A stretch of 64,000 nucleotides of DNA. Origin: Sphingobacteriales bacterium (GTDB lineage Bacteria > Bacteroidota > Bacteroidia > Chitinophagales > UBA2359). The stretch is taken from contig JADJTE010000017.1 in assembly GCA_016711295.1 (NCBI GenBank), forward strand, positions 39,785 to 103,784, written 5' to 3'. Shown piece by piece: positions 48,347 to 58,077 of this stretch. The position numbers and the translations under genes were made by a program. Numbering within the stretch: position 1 is the first letter of the stretch; every line of letters begins with the position of its first letter. The notes beneath the pieces are model-generated. The model was not told the DNA's origin and ran no database searches. It saw only the letters and a list, made by a program, of their open reading frames with translations.

Positions 48347-49228
48347 TTATGTCGTTTCTATATTTTTTGGCGACGAATAGAGTGGCTCGGCTTCTGCAAA
48401 GAGCGGCATAGCTGCTTTGGGTGTTTCAAAAATTGGATAATTGGAGATAAATAATTCCTCGCCTTTTTGCTTAGATTGTTTGGTGATATTGCGCATACCG
48501 TACATTAAATTCCACGAGTTTATCTCGGCAAAATAGAATAATTGTCGGATATATTCGCTGTCGTCGTAGGTTATGAGCCATTTATGAGGACATTTCCGCA
48601 AACTTTCGGCGAGTCTTTCGTGGTCAAATGTTTTATGCAATTTGCCGTTTTTGCCGTACAAAGCCGATTTGGTGGCAGAAAAATAAGGCGGGTCTAAAAA
48701 AATAAATACATCTTTGCCCTCTTTTTCTAACAACGCGCTATAATCCAAATTGGTAATTTCTGTATGGGCGAGCAGTTGGGCAAATGGTCTTAGCCGCTCT
48801 ACGCTCGACAAGGTAAATCGCCCATTATAGGCTTGTTGCGAAAAACCGCCTGCTTCGGTGGTGCCCGAAAAAGTAATCCGATTGAACACAAAAAAAGCAC
48901 TTGCCTTTTGTTTTTCGTCAAAATTGGGCATGTTTTCTACTAAAAAGCGATGTAATGATTTGCCATCGTCGTATTTTTTTTTCCATTCATTGACTTGCGC
49001 GATGAGTGTGGGCGTGTCGTTTTGGCACATTTTCCAGAAATAAAACAGTTCGGCATATAAATCATTGACCCAAAATTGTTTGGTCGAGTATTTTTGTTTT
49101 AGGTATAAAAATACCGAACCGCCTCCCAAAAAAGGCTCGCGATATTCGCTAAAATTTGGCACTAAGGACGCGATTTTTTCAACGGCTCGACTCTTGCCGC
49201 CAGGGTATCTCAAAGGGCTTTTAACCAT
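48347..49228 (-). CDS. DNA adenine methyltransferase, Dam/D12 class
   Basis: A 293-residue N6-adenine methyltransferase. Motif I-like KSPLRYPGGKSRAVEKI is at the N-terminus and FLGGGSVFLYL follows. The catalytic DPPY is in IFLDPPYFSATKSALYG, and KWLITYDDSEYIRQLF comes near the end. These are D12-class (Dam-like) features. Its ATG overlaps the stop of the upstream endonuclease gene by one base (TAATG), so translation is coupled. It forms a type II restriction-modification pair; the recognition site cannot be read from the sequence. Confidence 0.92.
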   Translation of the reverse strand: MVKSPLRYPGGKSRAVEKIASLVPNFSEYREPFLGGGSVFLYLKQKYSTKQFWVNDLYAELFYFWKMCQNDTPTLIAQVNEWKKKYDDGKSLHRFLVENMPNFDEKQKASAFFVFNRITFSGTTEAGGFSQQAYNGRFTLSSVERLRPFAQLLAHTEITNLDYSALLEKEGKDVFIFLDPPYFSATKSALYGKNGKLHKTFDHERLAESLRKCPHKWLITYDDSEYIRQLFYFAEINSWNLMYGMRNITKQSKQKGEELFISNYPIFETPKAAMPLFAEAEPLYSSPKNIETT

Positions 49229-50319
49229 TATGTTGCGTGTTGGATAAGGGCGATAAATTTATTTTTGGCTGCTTCGGCAAACAAAGTTTTGAGCAAATTT
49301 GTTTGGGTGCTATTCAAGGCATTTGCTTGAACAAAGGCTGTTATATCTTTGGCTTTTTGACTCGAATTTATCGCGCCTTTTAGTTGGGAGGAAGTCAATT
49401 TTAAGACGGGCAAACAGGTGTGTTTTTTTCTTTTTACGCTCAGAGATGCCAAGTTGCAGTATAATATCAGTTTTAACAAACCGTCTTTTATGTCGCTTTT
49501 GCTGGGGAGTAAAGCATTTTTGCTGTGTTTGCTTTCGATTAAAGATACTGTCCCCTTGTATATTTCTATTTCATCTACCGTAAAATGATACTCGCCGCCC
49601 AAATAATTGGTAATTGTTATTTTAGCTTTGGTAGATGTGCTTAATGCTTCTTTAGGCTGCGTAGTTACTACTTCTCTTGCTTGTGCTTTTTCGGCTTTTT
49701 CCCTTGAAAACTGCTTAAATTTCTCTATATCCTTGCCTATCTTTCTGCGAAAATTATCAATACCTGCAAAATCGTGAAGCATTATACCTGTTTGTTTTTG
49801 TATTTGTGTATAGCTTGATTTTACTTTGACGAGTAATTTGTCAAAATTATTTTTTAATTCGTCTAAATTCCAATGCAAGGCGGAGCTATGACAGTTTTTT
49901 ATTTCATTTCTCTTTTGAATGACATACTCGTTGTCAAATTCTTGATTGGTTATTTTATTGCCTACAGCATCTGCTTTCTTGTAATAGGCGAAAATAACAA
50001 AAACATCCAGCAATGACATTAACGAAACGGTATCCCACTGCAAATAATCGCGGTCGCCTGCTTGCCCCTCGTCTTTGACAATTGGAATAACTGTAATACG
50101 CTTGCTATTCCCAAGCGTATTATACACGCGCTCATACGGATAAGAACGGGTACGCTTAGGCGAAACCCATTTAGAGATGGCAAAGGTTGTCCTCGCAATT
50201 TTTACCAAGCAAGCAGTGGGAACATTATTGATGTCAAAATCTTTGATATTGAAGGTTTTTAATGTTTCAGGCAGCAGGGCAGCATACTGTATTTTTTCTA
50301 TTGTGGCGTTTATTTCCAT
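49228..50319 (-). CDS. Putative type II restriction endonuclease paired with Dam-type methylase
   Basis: About 363 residues with no strong family match that I can name. A possible PD-(D/E)XK core is DEIEIYKGTVSLIESKHSK, with E-S-K as the E-x-K element after an acidic strand. The C-terminus is Lys-rich and helical. The position directly upstream of, and overlapping, the methylase supports a restriction role. The start at 50319 (MEINATIEKI) is chosen because a TACCTTTG box ends four bases upstream. The open frame extends 15 bp further to 50334. Confidence 0.72.
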   Translation of the reverse strand: MEINATIEKIQYAALLPETLKTFNIKDFDINNVPTACLVKIARTTFAISKWVSPKRTRSYPYERVYNTLGNSKRITVIPIVKDEGQAGDRDYLQWDTVSLMSLLDVFVIFAYYKKADAVGNKITNQEFDNEYVIQKRNEIKNCHSSALHWNLDELKNNFDKLLVKVKSSYTQIQKQTGIMLHDFAGIDNFRRKIGKDIEKFKQFSREKAEKAQAREVVTTQPKEALSTSTKAKITITNYLGGEYHFTVDEIEIYKGTVSLIESKHSKNALLPSKSDIKDGLLKLILYCNLASLSVKRKKHTCLPVLKLTSSQLKGAINSSQKAKDITAFVQANALNSTQTNLLKTLFAEAAKNKFIALIQHAT

Positions 50320-50323
50320 TTTG

Positions 50324-50331
50324 CAAAGGTA
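50324..50331 (-). promoter_or_regulatory. TAnnTTTG promoter box for the restriction endonuclease
   Basis: Reads TACCTTTG on the minus strand, four bases before the ATG at 50319. The spacing is identical to lpxD, so a leaderless transcript is likely for the restriction-modification operon. Confidence 0.55.
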
Positions 50332-50387
50332 CAATTTTTTATTTTATTTCATGGGCAAACCATCTCTTATCTCACCTCCGAGTACAA

Positions 50388-51776
50388 TTAACGCAAGTCA
50401 TTGGCATTGATGGTATGCGTAAAGATGGCTTTTCCTGTGCCGTCGTAGCAGGTAGCACTTAGTCGGCGTTGTTTGGGTTCGCCGTCTATGCTTATTTGTA
50501 GATAGTTTTGCGTGTTACATAGCGCGTTGGTTACGCGCTGCGGATTATTGCCCTCTTTTTTGTCGGTAGCGATATTTTTGAAGGCACCCGACGATAGCGG
50601 CGATGCTGTTATTTCGTAAATTGGATAGCTTCCTGTGGGCGCGTAGCGCAATATTTCGCTGAAATGCCGGTCGCCCGACAGGAATACCACTCCTTCGATA
50701 TGCTGTTGGGCGATAAATCCGAGCAAATCATCAAATTCGCGTTGGTATTGGCGCATACATTCGTACTTATTGGCTTCGTTGGTCACTTGGCTACCTGATG
50801 CTACGAATTTAAACGTAGCTTTGGAGGCGAGCAGGGCATTTTTGAGCCAATCCATTTGCCGTTTGCCCAAATATGTTTTGTCGCTTGAAGTGGCGGGTAG
50901 GTCTTCGGCGGAGCGGTGATAGCGGTTGTCGAGCAAAAAGAAATCGGCATCAGACCACGAAAAATAGCTATAAACGCCTGCATTATCCGCTTCGCCATAT
51001 TGTTGGTTGCCCCAATAATTTTTGAAAGTTTGCAGGGCAATTTCTTTGCCATGATACGAAAGGTTGCCATTATTAGGCGTAGTCGTGGTCGTCCCAAGTG
51101 GCGTAGTGGGGGCGGGCAGCCCAGAGAGCTTGCAATTCGGGTTGGCGGCGGGTATGTTGGTAGCGATACTGTATGCCGTAGCCCGACGACCAATCAGCTT
51201 CGCGCAAATAGGTATTGTCGCCCAACCACAGTACAAAATCGGCGGGGCGGCGTGTCATGTCGTTAGTTACAGCAAAACCTGCGCCGTAGGGTTTGCCTGG
51301 TCTGTCGTATATCGAATCGTTTACGTATAGGCACGACCCCATTTGAAACGAGAAGTTGGGGGCAGGTTTGCGCCATTCCCAAAGGTCTTTGGTCGCAAAA
51401 CGCAAAGGATAGGGCAAGTTTTGGTGTTTCCCGTCGAGCCAAACTTCGTATTCGTAAGTAGTTCCGAGTGCTAACCCACCTATTGCTATGCGCAGCGGGT
51501 TAAAGGGTTGTTGTAATGCGCCTTGGTAGGCGGCGGTGCGGGCTGTTTGTGGCTGTCCCTGTGCCCAATAGCGTAGCTCGACGCGCTGCACACCGGGGCT
51601 TACTTCGAGCCAAATCAGCACTTCACGGTGTTCGGCATAGCCCAACATGGACCCGAAATGAGTGGTGTTTGAACGGTATTTTGCGCCATACCATGTAGCG
51701 AGCAAAACGCAAGCAATAATGCAAAGATGGTTGTGAATAATGATTGCACGAAAATAATATATAAATTTGATTTCAT
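50388..51776 (-). CDS. PhoD-like alkaline phosphatase D family protein (two frameshifts)
   Basis: About 460 residues when joined. A signal peptide starts at 51776 (MKSNLYIIFVQSLFTTIFALLLAFCSLHGMAQ). A shift near 51655 leads to MLGYAEHREVLIWLEV. Metal and phosphate ligands of the PhoD fold are seen in MGSCLYVND, VLWLGDNTYLREADW and ATWDDHDY. After a shift near 51070, NGNLSYHGKE, LLDNRYHR and FLSGDRHFSE follow. PhoD enzymes are secreted phosphodiesterases/phosphomonoesterases that use Fe and Ca. Open stretches are 51073-51705 and 50388-51236. Confidence 0.85.
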
Positions 51777-51797
51777 GTATTAATATTTTATTTTTAT

Positions 51798-51915
51798 ATA
51801 ATTATTTAGCCTTGTAGGAACAGCCCGCAAGAATAGCTATTTCTAATCGAATATGCAGCGATGTCAGGCATTATTAGATAGGCATATCCCAAAACCCCAG
51901 ACCCAAAACAGTTAT
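51798..51915 (+). mobile_element. Miniature inverted-repeat element, copy 5
   Basis: A 118-bp element with diverged ends (ATAATTATTTAG and CAAAACAGTTAT) but a conserved interior. It has an exact 8-bp target duplication ATTTTTAT (51790-51797 and 51916-51923). The rest of the 51777-52237 gap shows no gene; it must hold the adhesin promoter, but no clear TAnnTTTG box is visible. Confidence 0.88.
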
Positions 51916-52237
51916 ATTTTTATTATAATAAACTGACTACAGTCATATTGCTTCGCTGTACGACACAGCAAAGTTAGGTATTTTTATTGGATAAGAAATG
52001 ACTTCATTGTGATACCGTCTCTGCCTTACGGGAGTAGGTATACACATGACAACTGAAAATATTTGGGTAATTCGGGGTAAAAATGAAATAATTTGGGCAA
52101 TAATTCCTACCTTTCGGCACTCATCTTAGTTTATGGGCGAGGTTTGCCTTATCGTATTATTTTTACCTTGGCAACGCTTTTGTTGCTATTGTCGTTAATA
52201 CGAACATCATTTCATTTCTTTTATCAGTATTTGTAGC

Positions 52238-53317
52238 ATGCAAAAACATCTACCACTATTAAAAAATACATTATTCTTTGGCTTATTTGTATTTCTCTCT
52301 TTGGGCAATTTGCCCCAACTGAGTGCGCAAATAACGGTCAATAACGGTTATACGCCCACTCAATTAGTGCAAGACGTATTGGTAGGTGGCGGCTGTGTAG
52401 CTATTCAGAACATTACTTATACAGGCGCGGCGGGTGCCCGCGGTTATTTTGCTAACGGCACGGCAGCCATTGGCTTGGCATCGGGGGTAATATTGTCATC
52501 GGGCAGTGCTGTTAATGCCGCTTTGGTGGGATGTAGTTCATTTGCCACTGCAGATATGGGTACTCCAGGCGATGCTACACTTAATACCCTAACACCGTCT
52601 AACCCTTCTCTTGACGCAGCGGTTCTTGAATTTGACTTCCGCCCCACTATTCCCAATGTTACTTTCCGCTATGCCTTTGCTTCTGAAGAATACCCCGAAT
52701 TTGTAGGAACGTCGTTTAACGACATTTTTGGATTCTTTATTAGCGGACCGGGCATCGCAGGCGTGCAAAACATAGCCTTGATACCAGGTACTTCCACAGC
52801 AGTAGAGATTAATAGCGTTAATCAAACTACTAATACCGCTTATTACAATTCCTGTGCAGGCAATTTTGTATTTGATGGATTTACCGATGTATTGACAGCT
52901 GCCGCTACGGTGCAAACCTGCCAATGGTATCATATCAAATTAGCCATTGCCGACCGTGGAGATAGAGCTTACGACTCGGCTGTATTTTTAGAATCTAATA
53001 GCTTCTTAGCGGGTGCTACGGCAGTGGCATCGGCGACTTATTCCCAATCAGGTGCTACGGGCGCGTTTGAGGGTTGTGTCAATGGTACATTCACATTTAC
53101 GCGCAGCGATATAACCGACACCTCTACGCCACTTACCTTTACTTATACCGTGGGCGGCACAGCTACGGCGGGGTGCCGACTATACCGCCAGCCCCGCCCT
53201 TACTGGCACCATCACCATTCCCGCAGGGCAGACAAGTGTCAGTATTTCTATCACAGCCCTTGCCGACGGCATTCCAGAGGGCGTAGAAACCATCACGCTA
53301 CAGCTACCAGGCAATAA
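52238..53317 (+). CDS. Giant T9SS adhesin, N-terminal part: signal peptide and choice-of-anchor L domain
   Basis: Start of one gene running to 63129, broken by six frameshifts. A signal peptide (MQKHLPLLKNTLFFGLFVFLSLGNLPQLSAQ) is followed by a choice-of-anchor L domain, seen in YTPTQLVQDVLVGGGC, GVILSSGSAVNA, FDFRPTIPNVTFRYAFASEEYPEF and FNDIFGFFISGP. A Calx-beta-like domain begins after about residue 270 (FTFTRSDITDTSTPLTFTYTVGG). The frame is lost near 53172; the correct frame continues ADYTASPALTGTITIPAG. The choice-of-anchor L domain is common at the N-terminus of T9SS-exported surface proteins. Confidence 0.88.
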   Translation: MQKHLPLLKNTLFFGLFVFLSLGNLPQLSAQITVNNGYTPTQLVQDVLVGGGCVAIQNITYTGAAGARGYFANGTAAIGLASGVILSSGSAVNAALVGCSSFATADMGTPGDATLNTLTPSNPSLDAAVLEFDFRPTIPNVTFRYAFASEEYPEFVGTSFNDIFGFFISGPGIAGVQNIALIPGTSTAVEINSVNQTTNTAYYNSCAGNFVFDGFTDVLTAAATVQTCQWYHIKLAIADRGDRAYDSAVFLESNSFLAGATAVASATYSQSGATGAFEGCVNGTFTFTRSDITDTSTPLTFTYTVGGTATAGCRLYRQPRPYWHHHHSRRADKCQYFYHSPCRRHSRGRRNHHATATRQ

Positions 53318-53351
53318 TTGCAATTGTACTGGTCCGCCTGCACCGGTCACT

Positions 53352-54173
53352 ATGAATATTTTTAACTATACACCCGTAGCTGTAACCATACCGCCCGTTG
53401 CGCCCGCATGTGGCGGGCAAGCCATCTCTATAACTGCTAATGTGACGGGTGGTATTGCTTTTCCTGCCTATAATTATACGTGGAGTACAGGCGCTACTAC
53501 CAACCCTGTAATCGTAACGCCTGCGGGTACTACTACTTATACGGTTACGGTGACAGACCTTTGCGGCACCTCAGCAACCGCCAATACAACCGTTACCCTC
53601 AACCCCTCGCTTAATGTAGGTTTAGTGCCCCTCAATCCCGCTTGCGGACAGAATAATGGCGAAATAGCGGTGAGCGTCACAGGTGGCACAGCCCCTTATA
53701 CCTATGCTTGGAATCCATCGAGCATAGGCAATAATGGCAATCCGACGGGTTTGGCTCCTGGCAGTTATAGCGTAACGGTGACGGGTGCGGGCGGTTGTAC
53801 TGGCTCTGTAAACACTACACTTGCTACATCGGGCAGTATCACTGCCCTACTCAACGCTACCCCTACCTCCTGCGGCAATACACCTGACGGTAGTTTGTCG
53901 CTCAATACCAATGCTTCGGGCAGCCCTACCATTACTTGGAGTGGTCCTAATTCTATTCCATCGGGCACAGTCAACCCTACGGGTTTGGCGGTCGGTACTT
54001 ATACCGTTACAGTATCAGCAGGCGGAGGCTGCTCGGCTACTGCCACAGCTACTATTACTGCTGGACCCACGCCTACGGCATCTCTCACACCATCGCCTAC
54101 TTCCTGCGACGGAGCTGCTGATGGCAGTTTGTTGCTCACTACTACTGCTATAGGTACGCCTTCCATTACTTGA
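53352..54173 (+). CDS. Giant T9SS adhesin, SprB-type repeats segment 1
   Basis: In-frame continuation after the Calx-beta region. Three or more SprB-type repeats follow the pattern Y-x-WS/WN ... AxGxYxVTVTD..GC, for example GSYSVTVTGAGGC and GTYTVTVSAGGGC. The frame ends near 54172 where ITW should continue; one G is missing in ACTTGAGCG. The same protein continues in 54170-54787. Confidence 0.85.
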   Translation: MNIFNYTPVAVTIPPVAPACGGQAISITANVTGGIAFPAYNYTWSTGATTNPVIVTPAGTTTYTVTVTDLCGTSATANTTVTLNPSLNVGLVPLNPACGQNNGEIAVSVTGGTAPYTYAWNPSSIGNNGNPTGLAPGSYSVTVTGAGGCTGSVNTTLATSGSITALLNATPTSCGNTPDGSLSLNTNASGSPTITWSGPNSIPSGTVNPTGLAVGTYTVTVSAGGGCSATATATITAGPTPTASLTPSPTSCDGAADGSLLLTTTAIGTPSIT

Positions 54174-54787
54174 GCGGGCCAACCGCTATTCCGTTAGGTA
54201 CGACCAACCCCACGAATTTGGCGGCGGGCACTTATACCGTCACAGTCAGTTCGGGAGCCACTTGCAATGCCACAGCTACTGCCACTATCGCGCCAGGACC
54301 TTCGGTTTCGGCATCGCTCATACCTACCACTACTTCGTGTAACGGGGCGCCGACGGGCAATTATCGCTTACATTTAGCGGTGCCACCTTTGGAACGGCTC
54401 AATGGTCTGGACCAACAGCTATCCCACCAGGAACACAAACCCCACGGGATTATTGCCAGTGCTTATTCTGTCACCGTAACATCAGCCAATGGATGCACAG
54501 CTATTGCATCAGCTACTATTCCTATTGGACCCGATATTACGGCATCGCTTACAACTGTTCCTGCGGTTTGTAATACCTCTCCCGATGGGTCGGCGGTACT
54601 TACTACCAATGCTATACCACCTTATACTACCGCTTGGACGAGTACGCCTGCTTGGGCAGCCCCTGCACCCAATACGACCATAGGCACGGGATTGTTCCCT
54701 GGTACTTATAATATTACCATTACCCAAGCCAATGGCTGCTCGGCATCGGCTACGGCAGTCGTAGCCCAGGCCCGCCCATTTCTGTAA
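54170..54787 (+). CDS. Giant T9SS adhesin, SprB-type repeats segment 2
   Basis: Continues the repeats (GTYTVTVSSGATC, YSVTVTSANGC, YNITITQANGC). One repeat near 54350-54450 is disturbed, with two local frame changes that leave it readable only partly. The frame ends near 54780, where GPPISVSLTPTPPTCG should follow. Confidence 0.82.
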   Translation: MSGPTAIPLGTTNPTNLAAGTYTVTVSSGATCNATATATIAPGPSVSASLIPTTTSCNGAPTGNYRLHLAVPPLERLNGLDQQLSHQEHKPHGIIASAYSVTVTSANGCTAIASATIPIGPDITASLTTVPAVCNTSPDGSAVLTTNAIPPYTTAWTSTPAWAAPAPNTTIGTGLFPGTYNITITQANGCSASATAVVAQARPFL

Positions 54788-54823
54788 GCCTTACGCCTAC
54801 CCCGCCTACCTGCGGATTTCCTA

Positions 54824-57409
54824 ATGGTACGATTAGCGTACAAGCAAGCGGCGGTAATGCACCCTACAATTTTAATTGGAATCCGCCCTCCCTCAATAGC
54901 GCACCTAATCCGCAATCCCACGGGTCTGAATACAGGTACTTATACTGTTACGGTTACACATCAGATAATGGTTGTTCGGAGATCGGCAAGCACCACGCTT
55001 ACGCCTACCCCGCCTATTACTGCCAGCATACAAGCTACGAACGGAACTTGTAGCGGCGGCGGCAATGGCGCACTTGACCTGACCGCAGGTGGAGGTACAA
55101 GCCCCTATGTATTTGCTTGGTCGGGCGGCTTACCCGCTCAAGAAGACCATGCCAGCGTGCCTGCGGGTTCTTATACCGTCACCGTAGCCGATGCCAACGG
55201 TTGCACAGCGGTAGCATCGGCTACCATAACAGTACCCACGCCTTTGAGCGCATCTATCCTGCCTACACCTGCTTTGTGTAGTGGAGCGGCATCGGGTACA
55301 CTTGATCTCAGTGTGAGTGGAGGGGCTTCGCCTTATACTTTTGCTTGGTCGGGTGGCTTGCCTGCTGTCGAAGACCCTACTTCGGCGGCGGCGGGTAGCT
55401 ATACGGTTACTATCACCGACAGCCAAGGCTGTACTGCCACAGCCACAGCATCTGTTACCGAGCCGCCTGCTATAACAGCCTCCGTAACGCCTACACCAAC
55501 TTTGTGCGTATCGGACAATACAGGTAGTCTGTCAGTGACAGCGGGCGGAGGCACTCCGGGCTATACTTATACATGGTCGAATCCTGCTTTGTCGGGGGCA
55601 AATCCTATGGGTGTTGCTGCGGGTAGCTATACTGTTACGGTTACGGATAGCCAGAATTGTACGGCTGTGGCTTCTGCTACGGTCGATTCGCCCACGCCTG
55701 TCGATGCCAACCTTATACCTACGCCCGCTCTATGTAGTGGCGCAGCCAATGGGCAAATTTTGCTTACGGCATCGGGTGGCACACCTACTTATACCTACGT
55801 TTGGTCAGATGCTTCATTGTCCGGTGCTAATCCCCTCAATGTGCCCGCAGGTAACTATAGCGTTACCGTTACCGATGCCAATAGCTGCACAGCCGTGGGG
55901 ACGGTTAATGTGAGCGAACCCGCGCCCGTATCGGCTGCCATTACGCCTATGCCCGCTTCGTGTGCGGGACAAAACGATGGTATGCTGAACGTAACGGCAT
56001 CGGGCGGCATTCCAGGATATACCTACGACTGGTCTGACCCTGCTTTGTCGGGAGCTAATCCAAGCGGTGTAGCACCGGGTTCTTATAGCGTTACTATCAC
56101 CGATACAAATGGCTGTACGGCTGTTGCTTCGGCAACTATTACTGCGCCTACCGCTCTTAGTGTAGCATTAGCAGCTACTCCTGCCCCTTGTAGCGGCTTA
56201 CCTGGCGGTGCTTTGAGTGCAACAGCATCGGGCGGTACGCCTAACTATACCTTTACATGGTCCGATGCTACTTTGTCAGGTGCATCGCCCAACCAAGTGT
56301 CTGCGGGCACTTATACGGTTACTGCCACTGATGCCAGCGGCTGTACTGCACAAGCCAATGCCACAGTCACCGAGCCTACCGAATTAAACCTAACCGTTAC
56401 ACCTACCAATATTACTTGCAATGGCGCAGCCAATGGACAGTTATTAGCCGAAGCCACGGGTGGTACGCCTGGTTATACCTATACTTGGTCGGGCGGTCTG
56501 CCGCCTATTGCTAATCCTACGGGCGTGAACGGCGGAAGTTATACTGTCACCGTCACTGATGCTAACGGCTGTACGGCGGTCACACCGTCAGTTGTTGGGC
56601 AGCCCAATCCCTTGAATATCGTGCTAACACCTACGCCTGTGTCTTGTAATGGAAGTAATAACGGGTCTATCGCTACGACGGTTACAGGCGGCACACCATC
56701 CTATTCATTTAACTGGAATAACGGCTTGCCTCCCGTAGAAGACCCCAGCGGTTTAGTTCCAGGTAATTATGCTGTTACAGTCACAGATGGAAATGGCTGT
56801 TCGGCACAAGCCAATATCAGCATCAGCGAACCGACTGCTCTGGCGGGCAGTGCGTCATCGACTGCTGCCAATTGCGGACAGAATGATGGTACGGCTACGG
56901 TATCTGCATCAGGCGGTACTGCGCCCTATACCTATACTTGGTCGCCTCCGGCGGTGAGTAGCACAGCAAGCGCAGCCAACTTAGCTGCGGGTTCTTATAC
57001 CTTCACCGTCACAGATGCCAGCGGCTGTACCGTAGAGATACCTGTAGCTGTGAGCAACCTCGATGGACCGCAACTCACTATAGATAATGCAGTCAATGCT
57101 GTTTGTTCGGCAGCTAATGGTAGCATTTCGGTCACAGCAAGTGGCGGGACCCCGCCTTTGACGATTACTTGGTCGCATGATGCCGCATTTAGTGGTACTA
57201 CTGCCAACAATTTACCAGCGGGCAACTATACCATTACCGTTTTAGATGGCAATGGCTGCCAAACCAACCAAAGCGTGGTATTGACTGACGCACCGCCACC
57301 CACCGTATTGGTATCAGACCAGAACAATCCTACGCGAACAAGCCAACGGCAATATTACAGTTACGGTAAGCAACGGAATAGCGCCCATTTACTTATGCTT
57401 GGTCAATAG
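54824..57409 (+). CDS. Giant T9SS adhesin, SprB-type repeats segment 3
   Basis: An 861-residue segment with about eleven repeats of 75-80 residues. Each has a Trp in the YxxxWSGGLP-type strand, a Cys early (ALCSGAA, ATCGQND) and a Cys in VTVTDANGCT. These may form intra-repeat disulfides; the repeats are Ser/Thr-rich and extracellular. The frame is lost near 57385, and the following frame continues to 57535 and beyond. Confidence 0.86.
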   Translation: MVRLAYKQAAVMHPTILIGIRPPSIAHLIRNPTGLNTGTYTVTVTHQIMVVRRSASTTLTPTPPITASIQATNGTCSGGGNGALDLTAGGGTSPYVFAWSGGLPAQEDHASVPAGSYTVTVADANGCTAVASATITVPTPLSASILPTPALCSGAASGTLDLSVSGGASPYTFAWSGGLPAVEDPTSAAAGSYTVTITDSQGCTATATASVTEPPAITASVTPTPTLCVSDNTGSLSVTAGGGTPGYTYTWSNPALSGANPMGVAAGSYTVTVTDSQNCTAVASATVDSPTPVDANLIPTPALCSGAANGQILLTASGGTPTYTYVWSDASLSGANPLNVPAGNYSVTVTDANSCTAVGTVNVSEPAPVSAAITPMPASCAGQNDGMLNVTASGGIPGYTYDWSDPALSGANPSGVAPGSYSVTITDTNGCTAVASATITAPTALSVALAATPAPCSGLPGGALSATASGGTPNYTFTWSDATLSGASPNQVSAGTYTVTATDASGCTAQANATVTEPTELNLTVTPTNITCNGAANGQLLAEATGGTPGYTYTWSGGLPPIANPTGVNGGSYTVTVTDANGCTAVTPSVVGQPNPLNIVLTPTPVSCNGSNNGSIATTVTGGTPSYSFNWNNGLPPVEDPSGLVPGNYAVTVTDGNGCSAQANISISEPTALAGSASSTAANCGQNDGTATVSASGGTAPYTYTWSPPAVSSTASAANLAAGSYTFTVTDASGCTVEIPVAVSNLDGPQLTIDNAVNAVCSAANGSISVTASGGTPPLTITWSHDAAFSGTTANNLPAGNYTITVLDGNGCQTNQSVVLTDAPPPTVLVSDQNNPTRTSQRQYYSYGKQRNSAHLLMLGQ

Positions 57410-57534
57410 CAGGAGCTACCAACGCGCCTACGCTCAATAACGTAGCAGCGGGTACGTATAGCGTTACTGTCACCGATGCTAATAACTGTACGGGCACGGC
57501 AACGGCTACCCTCGCACCCTCGCTCAATCCGGCT

Positions 57535-58077
57535 ATGAGTGGCAATTTCACTAATGCTACTTGCGGTTTGCTTAATGGCAATATCAGCCTAAGTGTTGCT
57601 AACGGCACGCCACCTTTTAACTATGCTTGGAATCCCGCTTCGATAGGCAATACAACTACGGCTGCGGGTTTAGATGCAGGTACTTATAGCGTCACCGTCA
57701 CAGATGCCAACGGCTGTACGGATACCGACAGTTTTGTCGTCCAAAATACGACACCGCCTCAAATTGTAGTTGATAATGTGCAAGATGCTACCTGCGGGCA
57801 AGATAATGGCAGTATTAATATTTCGGCTACGGGTACGGGAACGCTGACTTATACGTGGTCAGGCGGATTGGGTAGCACGGCTACGCCTTTGTTTGTACCG
57901 TCGGGCATTTATACCGTTACGGTCAGCGATACCGATGGCTGTAGTAGCACCGAAAGCGTTACAGTAGGTGATACGCCCCTGCCTGTATTATCAATAGTGA
58001 GCCAACGAGCAGGCTGCTTGCAATATGAACAATGGCGCGGTATCGGTAATAGCGAATGGCGGCACAGGTGCGCTTGA
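57535..58077 (+). CDS. Giant T9SS adhesin, SprB-type repeats segment 4
   Basis: Two full repeats (GTYSVTVTDANGC and GIYTVTVSDTDGC) and the start of a third. The sequence between 57409 and 57535 also encodes repeat sequence (AGTYSVTVTDANNC), although no methionine opens it. The frame changes near 58020. Confidence 0.82.
   Translation: MSGNFTNATCGLLNGNISLSVANGTPPFNYAWNPASIGNTTTAAGLDAGTYSVTVTDANGCTDTDSFVVQNTTPPQIVVDNVQDATCGQDNGSINISATGTGTLTYTWSGGLGSTATPLFVPSGIYTVTVSDTDGCSSTESVTVGDTPLPVLSIVSQRAGCLQYEQWRGIGNSEWRHRCA

Noticed and set aside
55130..55426. Minus-strand open frames inside the adhesin repeats
   Set aside because: They are antisense shadows of SprB-type repeats with low-complexity composition.
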